A DNA stretch of 64,000 nt from Paenibacillus polymyxa (GTDB lineage: Bacteria; Bacillota; Bacilli; Paenibacillales; Paenibacillaceae), in contig NZ_CP049783.1 in assembly GCF_015710975.1 (NCBI RefSeq), positions 496,001-560,000 on the forward strand. Reading direction: 5' to 3'. Below are positions 9,578 through 19,500 of this stretch, one piece after another. The notes below the pieces were generated by a model that worked only from the letters and a program-made list of their open reading frames with translations, searched no databases and was not told where the DNA came from. Within the stretch, counting starts at the first letter, position 1. Each line of letters begins with the position of its first letter. The position numbers and the translations under genes were made by a program.

Positions 9578-10513
9578 TCACCCCGCAGCTGACTCGCTTT
9601 TCCGGTTGCGCAGTGTATCCAGCGTTCCGCGGATATTTTCAAGCCTGCACCGGTTCAACAGCTTCCTGCCCTCAGTACGTGCCAGCAGGGAATCCACCGT
9701 GATGTATAACACTTTGGCTGCCACTTTTGCCATCAGCACCGCGTTGCCGCGCAGACCTGTAGCTTGAGCAGCATTAGACATGCCCTGACAATAGTAGCGA
9801 TTCAAAATCCATTCTCTCGTTAAGCGTGAAGCCGGAACAAAATGTTCTACAGCCATGTGCGGATGATACATAATCGTTCCACCATTTTTACGGATTTGCT
9901 CGAATACCCACGATTCTTCACCAGATAGTAGGATATCTCCCTTTCTGCCCAAGTGAAGCGGGAACATGACGGCGGCGAAAGCCGTTTTGCGCATAGCCAT
10001 ATTCGCTCCAAATGGATTCAGGCCCGCTGGATATTCCCGAACGGATTTCCCCAGATCAATAATCGTGTAAGGCAGTTCAAGCGGCCCTGTCAACCAGTTC
10101 GGCCGTTCCGTCTCAAACTTAGGATCAATCTTCCCACCCATAGCCGTCAGCTCGGGATTGTTCCCAAAGGCCGACATAATCGTTTGCAGCCATGTAACAC
10201 ACGGAATTGCATCATCATCCAGAAAAGCAATGACGTCTGCTTTTGATAACGTAATGCCGGCATTACGAGCGGCAGACAGTCCTTGTTCGCGCTCATAATG
10301 ATACCGAAGATGAATATGCTGACCATGCGCAACGGTGAATCTTTTGATCGTCGCTGCTGTATGATCGGTGGATCGGTTATCGACCACAATGATCTCAGCC
10401 AGTGCAAGGTCTTCCAGCTTCAGTAGAGACATTAACGTTTTCTCCAGCAGGTCCGCCCGGTTATAGGTGCAAATAACGACGGACACTGCGGGACATCGCT
10501 TAAATGCATCCAT
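9578..10513 (-). CDS. GT2 glycosyltransferase
   Basis: A 311-residue family 2 enzyme. SVVICTYNRADLLEKTLMSL and EIIVVDNRSTDHTAA form the nucleotide-binding part, VIAFLDDDAIPC is the metal-binding DxD, and LLSGEESWVFEQIRKNGG resembles the ED/EE catalytic base region. The start codon overlaps the upstream gene's stop by one base (TGATG), indicating tight coupling with the sugar transferase, so it may add the second sugar. The donor is unknown. Confidence 0.85.
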   Translation of the reverse strand: MDAFKRCPAVSVVICTYNRADLLEKTLMSLLKLEDLALAEIIVVDNRSTDHTAATIKRFTVAHGQHIHLRYHYEREQGLSAARNAGITLSKADVIAFLDDDAIPCVTWLQTIMSAFGNNPELTAMGGKIDPKFETERPNWLTGPLELPYTIIDLGKSVREYPAGLNPFGANMAMRKTAFAAVMFPLHLGRKGDILLSGEESWVFEQIRKNGGTIMYHPHMAVEHFVPASRLTREWILNRYYCQGMSNAAQATGLRGNAVLMAKVAAKVLYITVDSLLARTEGRKLLNRCRLENIRGTLDTLRNRKSESAAG

Positions 10514-11211
10514 CAGTAAGCATCCTTGGAGAACAGCATTTTAACGCCTGTTTTCATGATGATTTTCAGATCGAGCCACGTATTGCGAACATGAATATAC
10601 TTCAAATCCATTTGCACCATTTCTTCGAAGCCTACACTGTTACGTGCGCTCACCTGCCAGTAACCCGTACATCCCGGTGTTACAATCAGGCGCTGCTTGT
10701 CATAATCGGAGTATTGCTCAACCTCGCTGGGCAACGGCGGACGCGGACCGACTAAAGTCATGTCTCCAACCAACACATTCCACAGCTGCGGAATCTCATC
10801 AATACTCGTCTTGCGCAGAAAACTGCCAATTTTCGTGATCCGAGGATCGTTTTTAATTTTGAACATGGCGCCGCTCACTTCATTCAGCTCCATCAGGTCC
10901 TTTTTCAGTTCCTCGGCATTGGACACCATTGAACGGAATTTATACATATCGAATAACTTCTCATTCTTGCCCACCCGAGTTTGCTTGAAAAACACACTTC
11001 CCTTTGGGTCTTCGAGCTTAATCAGAATGGCCACCACTGCAAACAATGGAAGCAATACGATTAAGCCCACGAAAGACAGCAGCATATCAAGGAGGCGTTT
11101 TGTGACCAGGTAGGACGTTTTATCCTGAATTTGTGTATTTCCGTATGGCATGTAAAACGCTTTACCTGACATGACAGCCTCGCCATCCTCCGGTAAATTT
11201 TCCATGCTCAT
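10513..11211 (-). CDS. Undecaprenyl-phosphate sugar phosphotransferase (initiating enzyme)
   Basis: A 232-residue bacterial sugar transferase without the long N-terminal membrane domain of WbaP. It has one hydrophobic helix around residues 40-62 (LLDMLLSFVGLIVLLPLFAV), followed by the catalytic core: VFFKQTRVGKNEKLFDMYKF, RSMV, LRKTSIDEIPQLWNVLVGDM and LVGPRPPLPSEV, then PGCTGYWQVSARN. It transfers a sugar 1-phosphate from a UDP-sugar to undecaprenyl phosphate, the first committed EPS step. AGGAGG nine bases upstream supports ATG 11211. It sits directly downstream of galU, which supplies UDP-glucose. Confidence 0.9.
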   Translation of the reverse strand: MSMENLPEDGEAVMSGKAFYMPYGNTQIQDKTSYLVTKRLLDMLLSFVGLIVLLPLFAVVAILIKLEDPKGSVFFKQTRVGKNEKLFDMYKFRSMVSNAEELKKDLMELNEVSGAMFKIKNDPRITKIGSFLRKTSIDEIPQLWNVLVGDMTLVGPRPPLPSEVEQYSDYDKQRLIVTPGCTGYWQVSARNSVGFEEMVQMDLKYIHVRNTWLDLKIIMKTGVKMLFSKDAY

Positions 11212-11227
11212 GCTGACGTACCTCCTC

Positions 11228-12121
11228 TCAACCCGCTGTGGTTGCTTTCTCGGTTTTTTTCAGCCATTCATTCATGGCCTCCATAACCGGATACTTCAAA
11301 TCATCGCTGGCAAGTGCAAATTCAAGAGTGGTTAAAATATATCCAAGACGTTCACCTACGTCATAACGCGTGCCTTCAAAGTCGTAGGCGTACACACGTT
11401 CACTCTGATTCAGCTTTTGGATCGCATCCGTCAACTGAATTTCGCCGCCAGCTCCTTTTTCCTGAAGATCAAGATATTTGAAAATTTTCGGCGAGAACAC
11501 ATAGCGACCCATAATAGCCAAATCGGATGGGGCTGTGCCTGGAGCCGGTTTTTCAATAAAATTATTCACTCGGTACAATCGTCCGTCCTGTTGGTCCGGT
11601 TCAATGATGCCATACCGGTTCGTGAATTCCTGTGGTACCCGCTGCACACCGATCACAGAGTTTTGTGTTTCCTCATATTGATCCATCAGCTGGCGCAGGC
11701 AAGGTTTTTGACCTGTTACGATATCGTCGCCCAGCAGCACACCAAATGGCTCGTCCCCGATAAAGCGTCTTGCGCACCATACCGCATGTCCAAGACCTTT
11801 GGGTTCTTTCTGGCGAATGTAATGAATTTCCACGCCTGAAGAACGCTGTACTTCCTCCAGAAGCTTCAGCTTACCGTCCTCGAGCAGTTTGGATTCCAGC
11901 TCAAATGCGTTGTCAAAGTGGTCCTCAATGGCACGTTTACCTTTACCCGTAACGATAATGATGTCCTCGATACCAGAAGCAATCGCTTCTTCCACGATAT
12001 ATTGAATCGTAGGCTTATTGATAATCGGGAGCATTTCCTTAGGCATTGCTTTGGTGGCAGGGAGGAAGCGCGTTCCCAATCCTGCTGCTGGAATAATGGC
12101 CTTTTTCACTTTTTTCATCAT
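11228..12121 (-). CDS. galU: UTP-glucose-1-phosphate uridylyltransferase
   Basis: About 297 residues. [20 protein letters not shown] is the diagnostic nucleotidyltransferase signature; [44 protein letters not shown] and VNNFIEKP complete the GalU pattern, and ETGEIQLTD-like [13 protein letters not shown] follows. It makes UDP-glucose from UTP and glucose 1-phosphate for the EPS enzymes here, including UDP-glucose dehydrogenase. Three start codons are clustered; AAGGAG lies about ten bases before ATG 12121, so that one is preferred over ATG 12130. Confidence 0.95.
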   Translation of the reverse strand: MMKKVKKAIIPAAGLGTRFLPATKAMPKEMLPIINKPTIQYIVEEAIASGIEDIIIVTGKGKRAIEDHFDNAFELESKLLEDGKLKLLEEVQRSSGVEIHYIRQKEPKGLGHAVWCARRFIGDEPFGVLLGDDIVTGQKPCLRQLMDQYEETQNSVIGVQRVPQEFTNRYGIIEPDQQDGRLYRVNNFIEKPAPGTAPSDLAIMGRYVFSPKIFKYLDLQEKGAGGEIQLTDAIQKLNQSERVYAYDFEGTRYDVGERLGYILTTLEFALASDDLKYPVMEAMNEWLKKTEKATTAG

Positions 12122-12160
12122 CGCACTCATTCTCCTTGCTTCATCGAATTTTGGTGTTGC

Positions 12161-12799
12161 TTACTTCACCTGATTCATCACAATTCCAACCAGCGTCGCG
12201 CTAGCCTGCTCCATGAGTTGCTTCGTTTTGCGTAGATCTTCCCGTTTGGTCCGGCCATGTTTGGCAACGAGAATCACACCATCCGTCAAGCCTGCAATCA
12301 GGCGAGCATCCGTATAATTCAGCGCTGGCGCCGAATCGAGTAATATGATGTCATATTCACGTTTGAGTTCTTCCAACAGCTCTGCCATACGTTCGCTACC
12401 GAGCAGATCTGCTGCGTTATACAGACTGTCCCCACCAGGAACAACCGATAGTTCCAGCCCACCATGCCTAACGATAGATTTGGAAGAAGCCCCACCGCGC
12501 AAATAAGCCGATAGACCTCCGGTATTCTCCATTCCGAATATCTCGTGCAGCGCTGGTTTATGCAGATTGCAATCCACCAGAGCCACCTTCTTGCCTTCTT
12601 GAGCAAAGGAAACTCCGATGTTGGCGATCATTGTTGTTTTCCCCGCTCCGCTTTCCGGCGAGGTTAACAAAAGAACCGTCCCACGGTCCTTTTGCCCGAC
12701 CACCTGCTGCCGGATGTATGTACGGAGGGATCGAAATGATTCCGAGATATACGATGATGGATTACTTTCTGTAATCAACATGTCATTCAATCGCAGCAT
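12161..12799 (-). CDS. CpsD/CapB-type bacterial tyrosine kinase
   Basis: A 212-residue P-loop protein of the BY-kinase family. LLLTSPESGAGKTTMIANIG is Walker A, KVALVDCNLHKP is Walker A', and YDIILLDSAPA is Walker B. SYISESFRSLRTYI near the N-terminus is the usual contact with the Wzz-type activator, encoded immediately upstream with a 17-base overlap. It is expected to control EPS chain length and export through cycles of autophosphorylation. The C-terminus stops at LVGIVMNQVK with no visible tyrosine cluster, which is unusual for a BY-kinase. Confidence 0.88.
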   Translation of the reverse strand: MLRLNDMLITESNPSSYISESFRSLRTYIRQQVVGQKDRGTVLLLTSPESGAGKTTMIANIGVSFAQEGKKVALVDCNLHKPALHEIFGMENTGGLSAYLRGGASSKSIVRHGGLELSVVPGGDSLYNAADLLGSERMAELLEELKREYDIILLDSAPALNYTDARLIAGLTDGVILVAKHGRTKREDLRKTKQLMEQASATLVGIVMNQVK

Positions 12800-13526
12800 A
12801 TTTACGCTCCCCTACCCGTTCTTTGGAATTTCCGGCCACTCCATCGATGTCCTTCTTGCGAATGACGGGAATCGATGCAATTACCGGAATGCCGATGTCT
12901 GCATCCGCTTCTTTTTCCGTGCGCAGCGTGCCGTTAATGCTTTCCAGGAACACAATCGTGCCCAGCGCAATCATCAGCGATACGAGAAAACTAATCGCAA
13001 TATTCATGAGCGGATTCCCATTAATCGGATCAGGATTGGCTTGCGGATCCGCTTCATTTAAAATTTTCACATTATTTAATTCCATCAATCCCGGAACCGT
13101 CTGCACGAATTTCTGGGTTACTGCGTTTACAACCGCTGCGGCCTGGGGATAATTCCCTGCCTCAAACGTCAAGCCGATTACCTGACTTTTATCCGAGGAT
13201 TTAATTTGCAGCTTCTCTGCCAACTTTTGCGACGTCAAATTGAACTCAGGATGAGTCGCTACCACAGCGTCCATAATTTTAGGTGAAGTGAGAATTTGCT
13301 TGTAGCTTTCCACCAAATTAAGACTTGTGTTGACGTCATTCAGATTGTTACTCCCCTGCTTGGCGGAAATATGATTAACCAGCAGTTGGCTTGAAGCGGA
13401 GTAGACTGGCTTTACGACATTGTCGCTCACAATGTAAGTCGTTACACATGAGAGAATGACAAAAATCGCAATCAGCCACAATCTTTTTTTGATCAGGACT
13501 AGATAATCCAAAATGGTTTTCTCCAC
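12783..13526 (-). CDS. Wzz/YveK-type polysaccharide chain-length regulator
   Basis: About 247 residues with the classic two-helix layout: one membrane helix close to the N-terminus (RLWLIAIFVILSCVTTYIV), an extracytoplasmic domain of about 135 residues, and a second helix (IAISFLVSLMIALGTIVFLE) preceded by a Pro/Asn-rich segment (DPQANPDPINGNPLMN). The cytoplasmic tail probably activates the kinase downstream. The frame starts with ATG 13544, but that codon sits inside the ribosome site GGGAGGGAGGA, so I set the start at GTG 13526. It is the first gene of the EPS operon. Confidence 0.87.
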   Translation of the reverse strand: MEKTILDYLVLIKKRLWLIAIFVILSCVTTYIVSDNVVKPVYSASSQLLVNHISAKQGSNNLNDVNTSLNLVESYKQILTSPKIMDAVVATHPEFNLTSQKLAEKLQIKSSDKSQVIGLTFEAGNYPQAAAVVNAVTQKFVQTVPGLMELNNVKILNEADPQANPDPINGNPLMNIAISFLVSLMIALGTIVFLESINGTLRTEKEADADIGIPVIASIPVIRKKDIDGVAGNSKERVGERKYAAIE

Positions 13527-13649
13527 AAAAATCCTCCCTCCCATACAATTTCTCTTCTTATTTTAAGTATGATCTAATTGTAACAATCCGTTGTATTAAC
13601 GACATGGAACCGAACGGCACTTTCTCCCTCACTACAGAGGAAGGGGGAT

Positions 13650-13694
13650 GTATACTTTTGGACACGGCATGGTATACTTTTGTACCATACTTTG
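13650..13694. repeat. GTATACTTTTG direct repeats upstream of the EPS operon
   Basis: The 11-mer GTATACTTTTG occurs at 13650-13660 and again at 13672-13682, exactly 22 bases apart, i.e. about two helical turns. A shorter relative, CATACTTTG, follows at 13686-13694. The spacing and the position between the EPS operon and a two-component system suggest binding sites for a regulator, possibly the adjacent response regulator. This is inference from pattern and position only. Confidence 0.45.
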
Positions 13695-13698
13695 TCGA
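13671..13698 (-). promoter_or_regulatory. Candidate promoter of the EPS operon
   Basis: Reading the minus strand, TCGACA (13698-13693) and TATACC (13676-13671) are separated by 16 bases and resemble -35 and -10 sites. The predicted transcript would have a leader of roughly 140 bases before the first EPS gene. The -10 match is only moderate, and the -10 lies inside one of the GTATAC repeats described separately. Confidence 0.35.
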
Positions 13699-13720
13699 TT
13701 ATGGTAAATACACAAGAAAA

Positions 13721-13758
13721 AATCCTCAAAACCACCAAAGTTGGTGATTTTGAGGATT
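13721..13758 (-). terminator. Intrinsic terminator after the response regulator gene
   Basis: Arms 13721-13738 and 13741-13758 form an 18-bp stem with one mismatch and a two-base nominal loop. On the minus strand the stem is followed by a run of T residues. It lies 46 bases past the response regulator stop and separates the two-component genes from the EPS operon. Confidence 0.85.
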
Positions 13759-13803
13759 TCTCTATACCACTCGCATATTGAAACTACTGCGTAGCTTATG
13801 GGG

Positions 13804-14448
13804 TTAGCGCATCATCATATTGGTTGGCTCGTACTTCGCTAGACCAATCGCATTGGCATATAATGCTGCCTGCGTACGATCTGCCAGTCGCAGCTTGGCC
13901 AAGATCTGACTGACATGCTTTTTGACGGTGAACTCACTGATAAATAACCGGGATGCTATTTCACGATTGCAAGCCCCTTGTCCCAGCTCCACCAGCACTT
14001 CCTTTTCCTTGGGTGTCAGGTCGTCCGTGAGATTGCCAGCATCTTCACGCAGCTTATTTTCGAGAATAGCCGGATCATAATATTTGCGTCCTTTGTTGAC
14101 AAGATGAATCGCGTAAATTAGTTCCTCAGGCAAAGCCTCCTTAAGCACGTAACCGTCCACAGAGGCTTCCTCCGCTTTCAGAAAATCTTCACGTGTTGCA
14201 GAAGAGGTCAGCAAAATAAATTTGCTTCTGAACCCGCGTCCGCGCGCTATCTTGATAATATCCAGACCTGATTCATCAGCTAATTTCAAATCCAGCAGCA
14301 CCAAATCCGGATCCGTTTCCTCGATCACCGCAAGTGCTTCCTGTTGATTCTGGGCCTCTCCCGCGAACTGAACATTGGGCTGCATGGATATAACCGCAGC
14401 GAGTCCTTTCCGTACTAAAGGATGATCATCGACAATGACAATTTTCAT
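13804..14448 (-). CDS. NarL/DegU-family response regulator
   Basis: A 214-residue protein with an N-terminal receiver (acidic pair D7-D8, phospho-acceptor D53 in LVLLDLKLADESG, Thr/Ser in FILLTSSATR, Lys in GYVLKEALPEE) and a C-terminal LuxR-type helix-turn-helix (LTPKEKEVLVELGQGACNRE, then IASRLFISEFTVKKHVSQIL). AGGAGG seven bases upstream supports ATG 14448. It follows the histidine kinase gene by 116 bases, which contain a small inverted repeat (14546-14563). It is the likely partner of that kinase. Control of the adjacent EPS operon is plausible from position but not shown. Confidence 0.93.
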   Translation of the reverse strand: MKIVIVDDHPLVRKGLAAVISMQPNVQFAGEAQNQQEALAVIEETDPDLVLLDLKLADESGLDIIKIARGRGFRSKFILLTSSATREDFLKAEEASVDGYVLKEALPEELIYAIHLVNKGRKYYDPAILENKLREDAGNLTDDLTPKEKEVLVELGQGACNREIASRLFISEFTVKKHVSQILAKLRLADRTQAALYANAIGLAKYEPTNMMMR

Positions 14449-14545
14449 GATTCGGCCTCCTGTCTACAGTTCAGGATTTGCATAATCCCTATGTATCCGA
14501 TTGTTACCGCAGATTTTGTATTGCAGAATGTTCACACATTGTATT

Positions 14546-14563
14546 CAAGGATTTTGTAAAATC
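14546..14563. repeat. Short inverted repeat between kinase and regulator genes
   Basis: AGGATTTT (14546-14553) and AAAATCCT (14556-14563) are perfect inverted repeats separated by two bases, immediately after the histidine kinase stop. There is no T run, so it is not a clear terminator; it may modulate mRNA stability or be an operator. Confidence 0.4.
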
Positions 14564-14564
14564 C

Positions 14565-16202
14565 TCATTCATAAGCATTTACCGGAATGGACAATCGGAT
14601 CTGTGTTCCCTCTCCGATTCGACTTGAAATATCAAATTCGCCTCCCATCGATTGAGCTAAATATTCCATATTCATCATGCCCAGGCCCCCGCCTGCACTG
14701 ACCGCCTCACCTCCTGCTACCATTCTCGCCGTCTCAAACCCTACTCCGTCGTCATGAATAGACAGTCTAATCACTTGGGGCGTCAATTTTAACTTCACAT
14801 CAATTCGCTTGGCCAATCCATGACGGATTGCGTTCCCCGCCGCTTCGGAAATGATGCGGAACAAAGCCTTTTGGTACAAATACGGAAGTGAATAATGATC
14901 ACCATGAATGTCAAAATCAATTTGTACATGGTTCAGCTTGGAGAGTGTATGCAGATGACTTTTCACCGTCCCCAACCAAGTTGATCCTCCGCTTTTTTTC
15001 GAGCTTAGACTATGAATTGCCCCCTTCAGCTCTCTAACCGCTTGGTTGGCCGATTGCTGAATTAAATCAATTTGTTCCTCCACCTGCTCCTTAGGCTGAT
15101 GGCACCAAGTCTGCCGGAGAGAATGCGTTGCATACACAATACCAAAAAGACTTTGTGAAACATTGTCATGCATTTCATTTGCAATCCGGTTCTGCTCATT
15201 CGTCACAATCAACTGATTCTCAATACGCTCCAGCTCATAGCGTTCCAAAAACACAGCACTCAGCTCAGCCAAGAATATCAGTTGTTGTACGAGCCAGCGT
15301 CTCCCCGTCAAACTTTGATCCGGTCCCAGCTTGAGACCAATTGTCGCTACAAAGCGGGTCGTCATCGGTACGGTGATCATGAGAAAGTCGCCCCATTCCG
15401 GTAGATGTCTGAAAAACGGTTCGCGCTCTTCCCTGAACTCCTCCCGGTAATTCTCCAGTTCCTCGAATAGCTGTTCCTCTTCCTCTACCGTCCAGCCTGT
15501 CTGGCTGCTTGCCGGCGCATCTTCCTCCTGACTATCCAGCCAGAAAAATGCACGGCTCTGCTTGGTTAACTTGATAGTGTAATCCGAGATGACCTGACCT
15601 AGATTTAATGCCTCATTATGGCTGGTCGTCTCCATGATGTGGTAAATCGACTTGATATGATCCATCGTCTCATTGGCTTGTTCTTTAGCCACCTTCAGTT
15701 CGTCCTTCATGACGCGAATAACCTGCATTGCCATAGTGGTTACGATCAATACCAGAAACAGATTAATGTTCTGCAATATAAGATCCCACAAAAAATATTG
15801 ACCTGGTGTAAAAAAGATATAACAAAATGTGAGCACCAAACCGATATAAGAAAGTAGGAGCGTCCAGCTGTACCTCATAGATAGATGAGCACAAGCTACC
15901 AGCATGGGGGTAATCACATACCATTTGAACGGGCTATTGATCCCTCCGGTCGGGAATAACAGCAAAATGATCCCTGCGGTTTCTAGTGCAATACTGCATT
16001 TCAATACCATATCATGAAGTCTGTATTTACGGTAAATCCAAGTAAATGCTGTAACGGATAAAAATAGAAAAACAATCAGTAATAGCTTTTGCCATACCAT
16101 TAATCTAGATGTTTCGAACAGAAAAACAAGTGATGTTAAAGATAATGATACATAACGGTATAAAAAAATCATTTTGTCTTCTGCTGACTTCTTCAACTTC
16201 AT
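14565..16202 (-). CDS. Membrane sensor histidine kinase (HisKA_3 / LiaS-DegS type)
   Basis: 545 residues. About six hydrophobic segments fill the first 180 residues (for example LTSLVFLFETSRLMV, LLIVFLFLSVTAFTWIY, NLFLVLIVTTMAMQVI), followed by a short helix and a GAF-like region. EMHDNVSQSLFGIVYATH holds the phospho-accepting His near residue 344. The HATPase part has ISEAAGNAIRHG (N box), IHDDGVGFE (G1) and GGGLGMMNM (G2). The start follows GGGTGACAGG. It probably phosphorylates the NarL-type regulator encoded just downstream. The sensed signal is unknown; the multi-helix sensor with little extracellular sequence suggests a membrane-derived signal. Confidence 0.92.
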   Translation of the reverse strand: MKLKKSAEDKMIFLYRYVSLSLTSLVFLFETSRLMVWQKLLLIVFLFLSVTAFTWIYRKYRLHDMVLKCSIALETAGIILLLFPTGGINSPFKWYVITPMLVACAHLSMRYSWTLLLSYIGLVLTFCYIFFTPGQYFLWDLILQNINLFLVLIVTTMAMQVIRVMKDELKVAKEQANETMDHIKSIYHIMETTSHNEALNLGQVISDYTIKLTKQSRAFFWLDSQEEDAPASSQTGWTVEEEEQLFEELENYREEFREEREPFFRHLPEWGDFLMITVPMTTRFVATIGLKLGPDQSLTGRRWLVQQLIFLAELSAVFLERYELERIENQLIVTNEQNRIANEMHDNVSQSLFGIVYATHSLRQTWCHQPKEQVEEQIDLIQQSANQAVRELKGAIHSLSSKKSGGSTWLGTVKSHLHTLSKLNHVQIDFDIHGDHYSLPYLYQKALFRIISEAAGNAIRHGLAKRIDVKLKLTPQVIRLSIHDDGVGFETARMVAGGEAVSAGGGLGMMNMEYLAQSMGGEFDISSRIGEGTQIRLSIPVNAYE

Positions 16203-16270
16203 CCTGTCACCCTATTCTGTGTTTTGAAGGGACGATGGGCATATTAGGTTTGTTTGCGTACTCTAAAAAA

Positions 16271-16299
16271 ATCATAACCAATCCAAAAATAAATAACAA
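16271..16299 (-). promoter_or_regulatory. Candidate promoter of the histidine kinase gene
   Basis: On the minus strand TTGTTA (16299-16294), a 17-base spacer and TATGAT (16276-16271) fit a sigma-A promoter, placing transcription start about 60 bases before the kinase ATG. A second candidate, TTGACA at 16415-16410 with CATTAC 17 bases on (16392-16387), lies further upstream. The rest of the 16203-16444 gap is AT-rich with no gene I can support. Confidence 0.45.
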
Positions 16300-16444
16300 G
16301 ACATAAACTCTTACGTAAACGGTTACATTCCAAAAAATTTGGTACTTTTTATAACATATTTACCGTTTCAGGAAAACATTTTGGGGGTAATGTCAGAATT
16401 TATGACGTTTGTCAAGGTAATAAATCACATTTTTATCAGCCTAA

Positions 16445-16502
16445 AAAAAGGACTTGCTGGCACCGCCGTGACTATAACAGCGGTATTCAGCAAGTCCTTT
16501 TT
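16445..16502 (-). terminator. Intrinsic terminator of gltB
   Basis: A perfect 15-base inverted repeat, AAAAAGGACTTGCTG (16445-16459) and its complement (16488-16502), encloses a smaller ACCGC/GCGGT stem. The minus-strand copy ends in a T run, 22 bases after the gltB stop. The symmetric A/T ends would allow termination in either direction. Confidence 0.9.
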
Positions 16503-16524
16503 AGTGAATTTGGCGGTCTGCTTT

Positions 16525-19500
16525 TTAGCCCCCGGTACGCGCCAACTCACGCATATTGGCTTCAAATGCTGCCAGTAGAGCTTCATCCCCGCTCAAACCG
16601 GTCGCCTCTTCTTTTTGGATCTGTTCAACCATACGCTTGTAATCCTTTGGAATCACCCGTACAAATTGCTGAATCGCAGTCTGCCATTCATCCAAAATAC
16701 GTTGTCCTGCTTCACTACCCGTGTAAGTGACATGGCGCTGAATTAAGCCGCGCAAATCCGCTGCTTCTGCAGGGTCCTCCACATCTTCCAGCAACACCAT
16801 CTCCAGATTACAACGGCTCAGGAACGTTCCTTCAGGATCATAGACGTATGCAATACCTCCGGACATCCCGGCTCCAAAGTTCCGTCCGGTTCCACCCAAT
16901 ACAGCTACACGTCCGCCCGTCATGTATTCGCAGCCATGATCACCAACGCCCTCAACAACAATACGTGCGCCGGAATTCCGAACGGCAAAGCGCTCGCCTG
17001 CGATTCCGTTAATATAAGCTTCACCACTGGTCGCTCCATACAAGGCTGTATTTCCGATAATAATGTTCTCTTCAGCCTTAAAGGTCGCTTTGTGAGATTT
17101 CTTTACAATAACTTTACCGCCAGATAGCCCTTTACCGACATAGTCATTGCTATCGCCTTCGACGCTCAACGTGATACCTTTCGGAATAAAGGCTCCGAAG
17201 CTCTGACCTGCCGATCCAATGAAGTTAAAGCGAATCGTATCCTCAGGCAGACCTGCCGCTCCATACTTACGTGTAACCTCGCTGCCCAGAATCGTACCTA
17301 CCGCCCGATTCACGTTAGTAATAGGCAAGGTACCCTCCACAGGCGTTCCGCTCTCCAGTGCTTCCGCAGCCATCGGTAAGAGCTTCTGCATATCAAGTGT
17401 TTCTTCCAGACCGTGGTTTTGGCGCTGTACGCGGTAACGTACACTTCCATCTTCCAACTCAGGAACATGCAGTAGCAAGCTCAGATCTACGCCCTTCTTC
17501 TTCCAATGTGAATCGGCGTTCACGGTATCCAGACAATCCGTACGGCCAATCATTTCCTGAATCGTGCGGAATCCCAGCTCCGCCATAATTTCACGGACAT
17601 CTTCTGCGATGAAACGCATAAAATTCACCACATGGGCTGGATCACCCATATAATTTTTGCGCAACTCTGGATTCTGCGTAGCCACACCAACCGGACAGGT
17701 ATCCATTTGGCATACCCGCATCATAATACAGCCCAACGCTACGAGCGGCGCTGTGGAGAAGCCGTATTCTTCCGCACCCAACAGGGCAGCTACGACCAAA
17801 TCACGTCCAGACAGCATCTTACCGTCTGTCTCCAGTACCACGCGGTCGCGCAGGTTGTTCAGCATGAGCGTCTGATGCGTCTCAGCCAGCCCCAGCTCCC
17901 AAGGCATACCCGCATGGCGGATGGAGCCTTGCGGGGAAGCGCCTGTACCACCGTCATAACCGCTGACCAGAATAATGTCAGCACGGCCTTTGGCTACCCC
18001 TGTAGCAATCGTGCCTACACCTACCTCTGATACCAGCTTTACGTTAATATCAGCACGTGGATTGGCGTTTTTAAGATCATAGATGAGCTCTGCCAAATCC
18101 TCGATAGAATAAATATCGTGATGCGGTGGTGGCGAAATCAGGCCTACTCCTGGCGTTGAACCGCGTACCTCGGCGACCCAAGGATACACCTTGCGTCCTG
18201 GTAGTTGCCCACCTTCGCCCGGCTTCGCGCCTTGCGCCATTTTAATCTGAATTTCGTCAGCATTCACCAAGTAGTTCGACGTGACACCAAATCGGCCAGA
18301 TGCCACCTGCTTGATCGAACTGCGACGTGAATCACCATTAGCATCCGGGATGAAACGCGCAGGGTTTTCCCCGCCCTCACCCGTGTTGCTCTTGCCACCG
18401 ATCCGATTCATCGCAATCGCCAAATCTTCATGCGCTTCCTGGCTAATGGAGCCGAAAGACATAGCTCCTGTTTTAAAGCGACGCATAATCGATGCAGCAG
18501 ATTCCACTTCATCCAGCGGCACAGGCTCACCAGCAGGCTTCAACTGAAGCATGGAGCGAATCGTCAAATGTTGTTCAGATTCACCCTGTACCAGCTTGGT
18601 GTACTTCTTGTAAAGCTCGTAGTCTCCCGAGCGAACCGATTGCTGGAGCAAATGCACCGTTTGCGGGTTAAACAAATGCTCTTCTCCATCGTTGCGCCAT
18701 TGGTATTCACCGCCCGAATCAAGCACCTTATCATTGCCGTCCTTATCAGTGAAAGCACGGTTATGGTGGGCCAGCGCTTCCATCGTCACTTCCTCCAGAC
18801 CAATACCGCCAATGCGGGAAGGTGTCCAGGTGAAATAACGATCAACAAACTCCTGCTTCAAACCTACAGCCTCGAAAATTTGCGCTCCACGGTACGACTG
18901 AATCGTGGAAATACCCATTTTGGACAATATTTTAACAACGCCCTTGGTTGCCGCTTTAATATAATTTTTAACTGCTTTTTCGTGCGAGATGCCGCGCAGC
19001 AAACCCTGTTGAATCATGACATCCAGCGTTTCAAACGCCAGATACGGATTAACCGCGCTCACACCGTAGCCCAAAAGCACCGCATAATGGTGAATATCTC
19101 TTGGCTCCCCGGATTCCAGCAAAATGCTCACACGTGTGCGTGTACCCTGCTTAATCAGATGGTGATGAAGGCTGGAGACAGCTAGCAACGCCGGAATGGC
19201 TGCATTTTCTGCGTCCACTCCACGGTCAGACAGAATCAGAATGTTATGACCTTTGTCAATGACACGGTCAGCCGCCTCAAACAGTCCTTCCAGCGCCTTG
19301 TATAAGCCCTCAGCACCTTCTTTTGCTTCAAAGAAGATCGGAATGGTCATGGATTTGAAGCCTGGACGGTGTACGTGACGAATTTTAGCAAACTCTTCAT
19401 TCGACAGCACCGGCGAATCCAACCGAATCTGGCGACAGCTTTCCGGTTCTGGGTGCAGTAAATTTCGCTCTGGTCCAATCGTCGTTGCAGTTGACGTCAC

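Noticed and set aside
18430..19185. Plus-strand open frame of about 250 codons inside gltB
   Set aside because: It is antisense to the highly conserved synthase domain of gltB, has no credible ribosome site and shows no recognisable domain.
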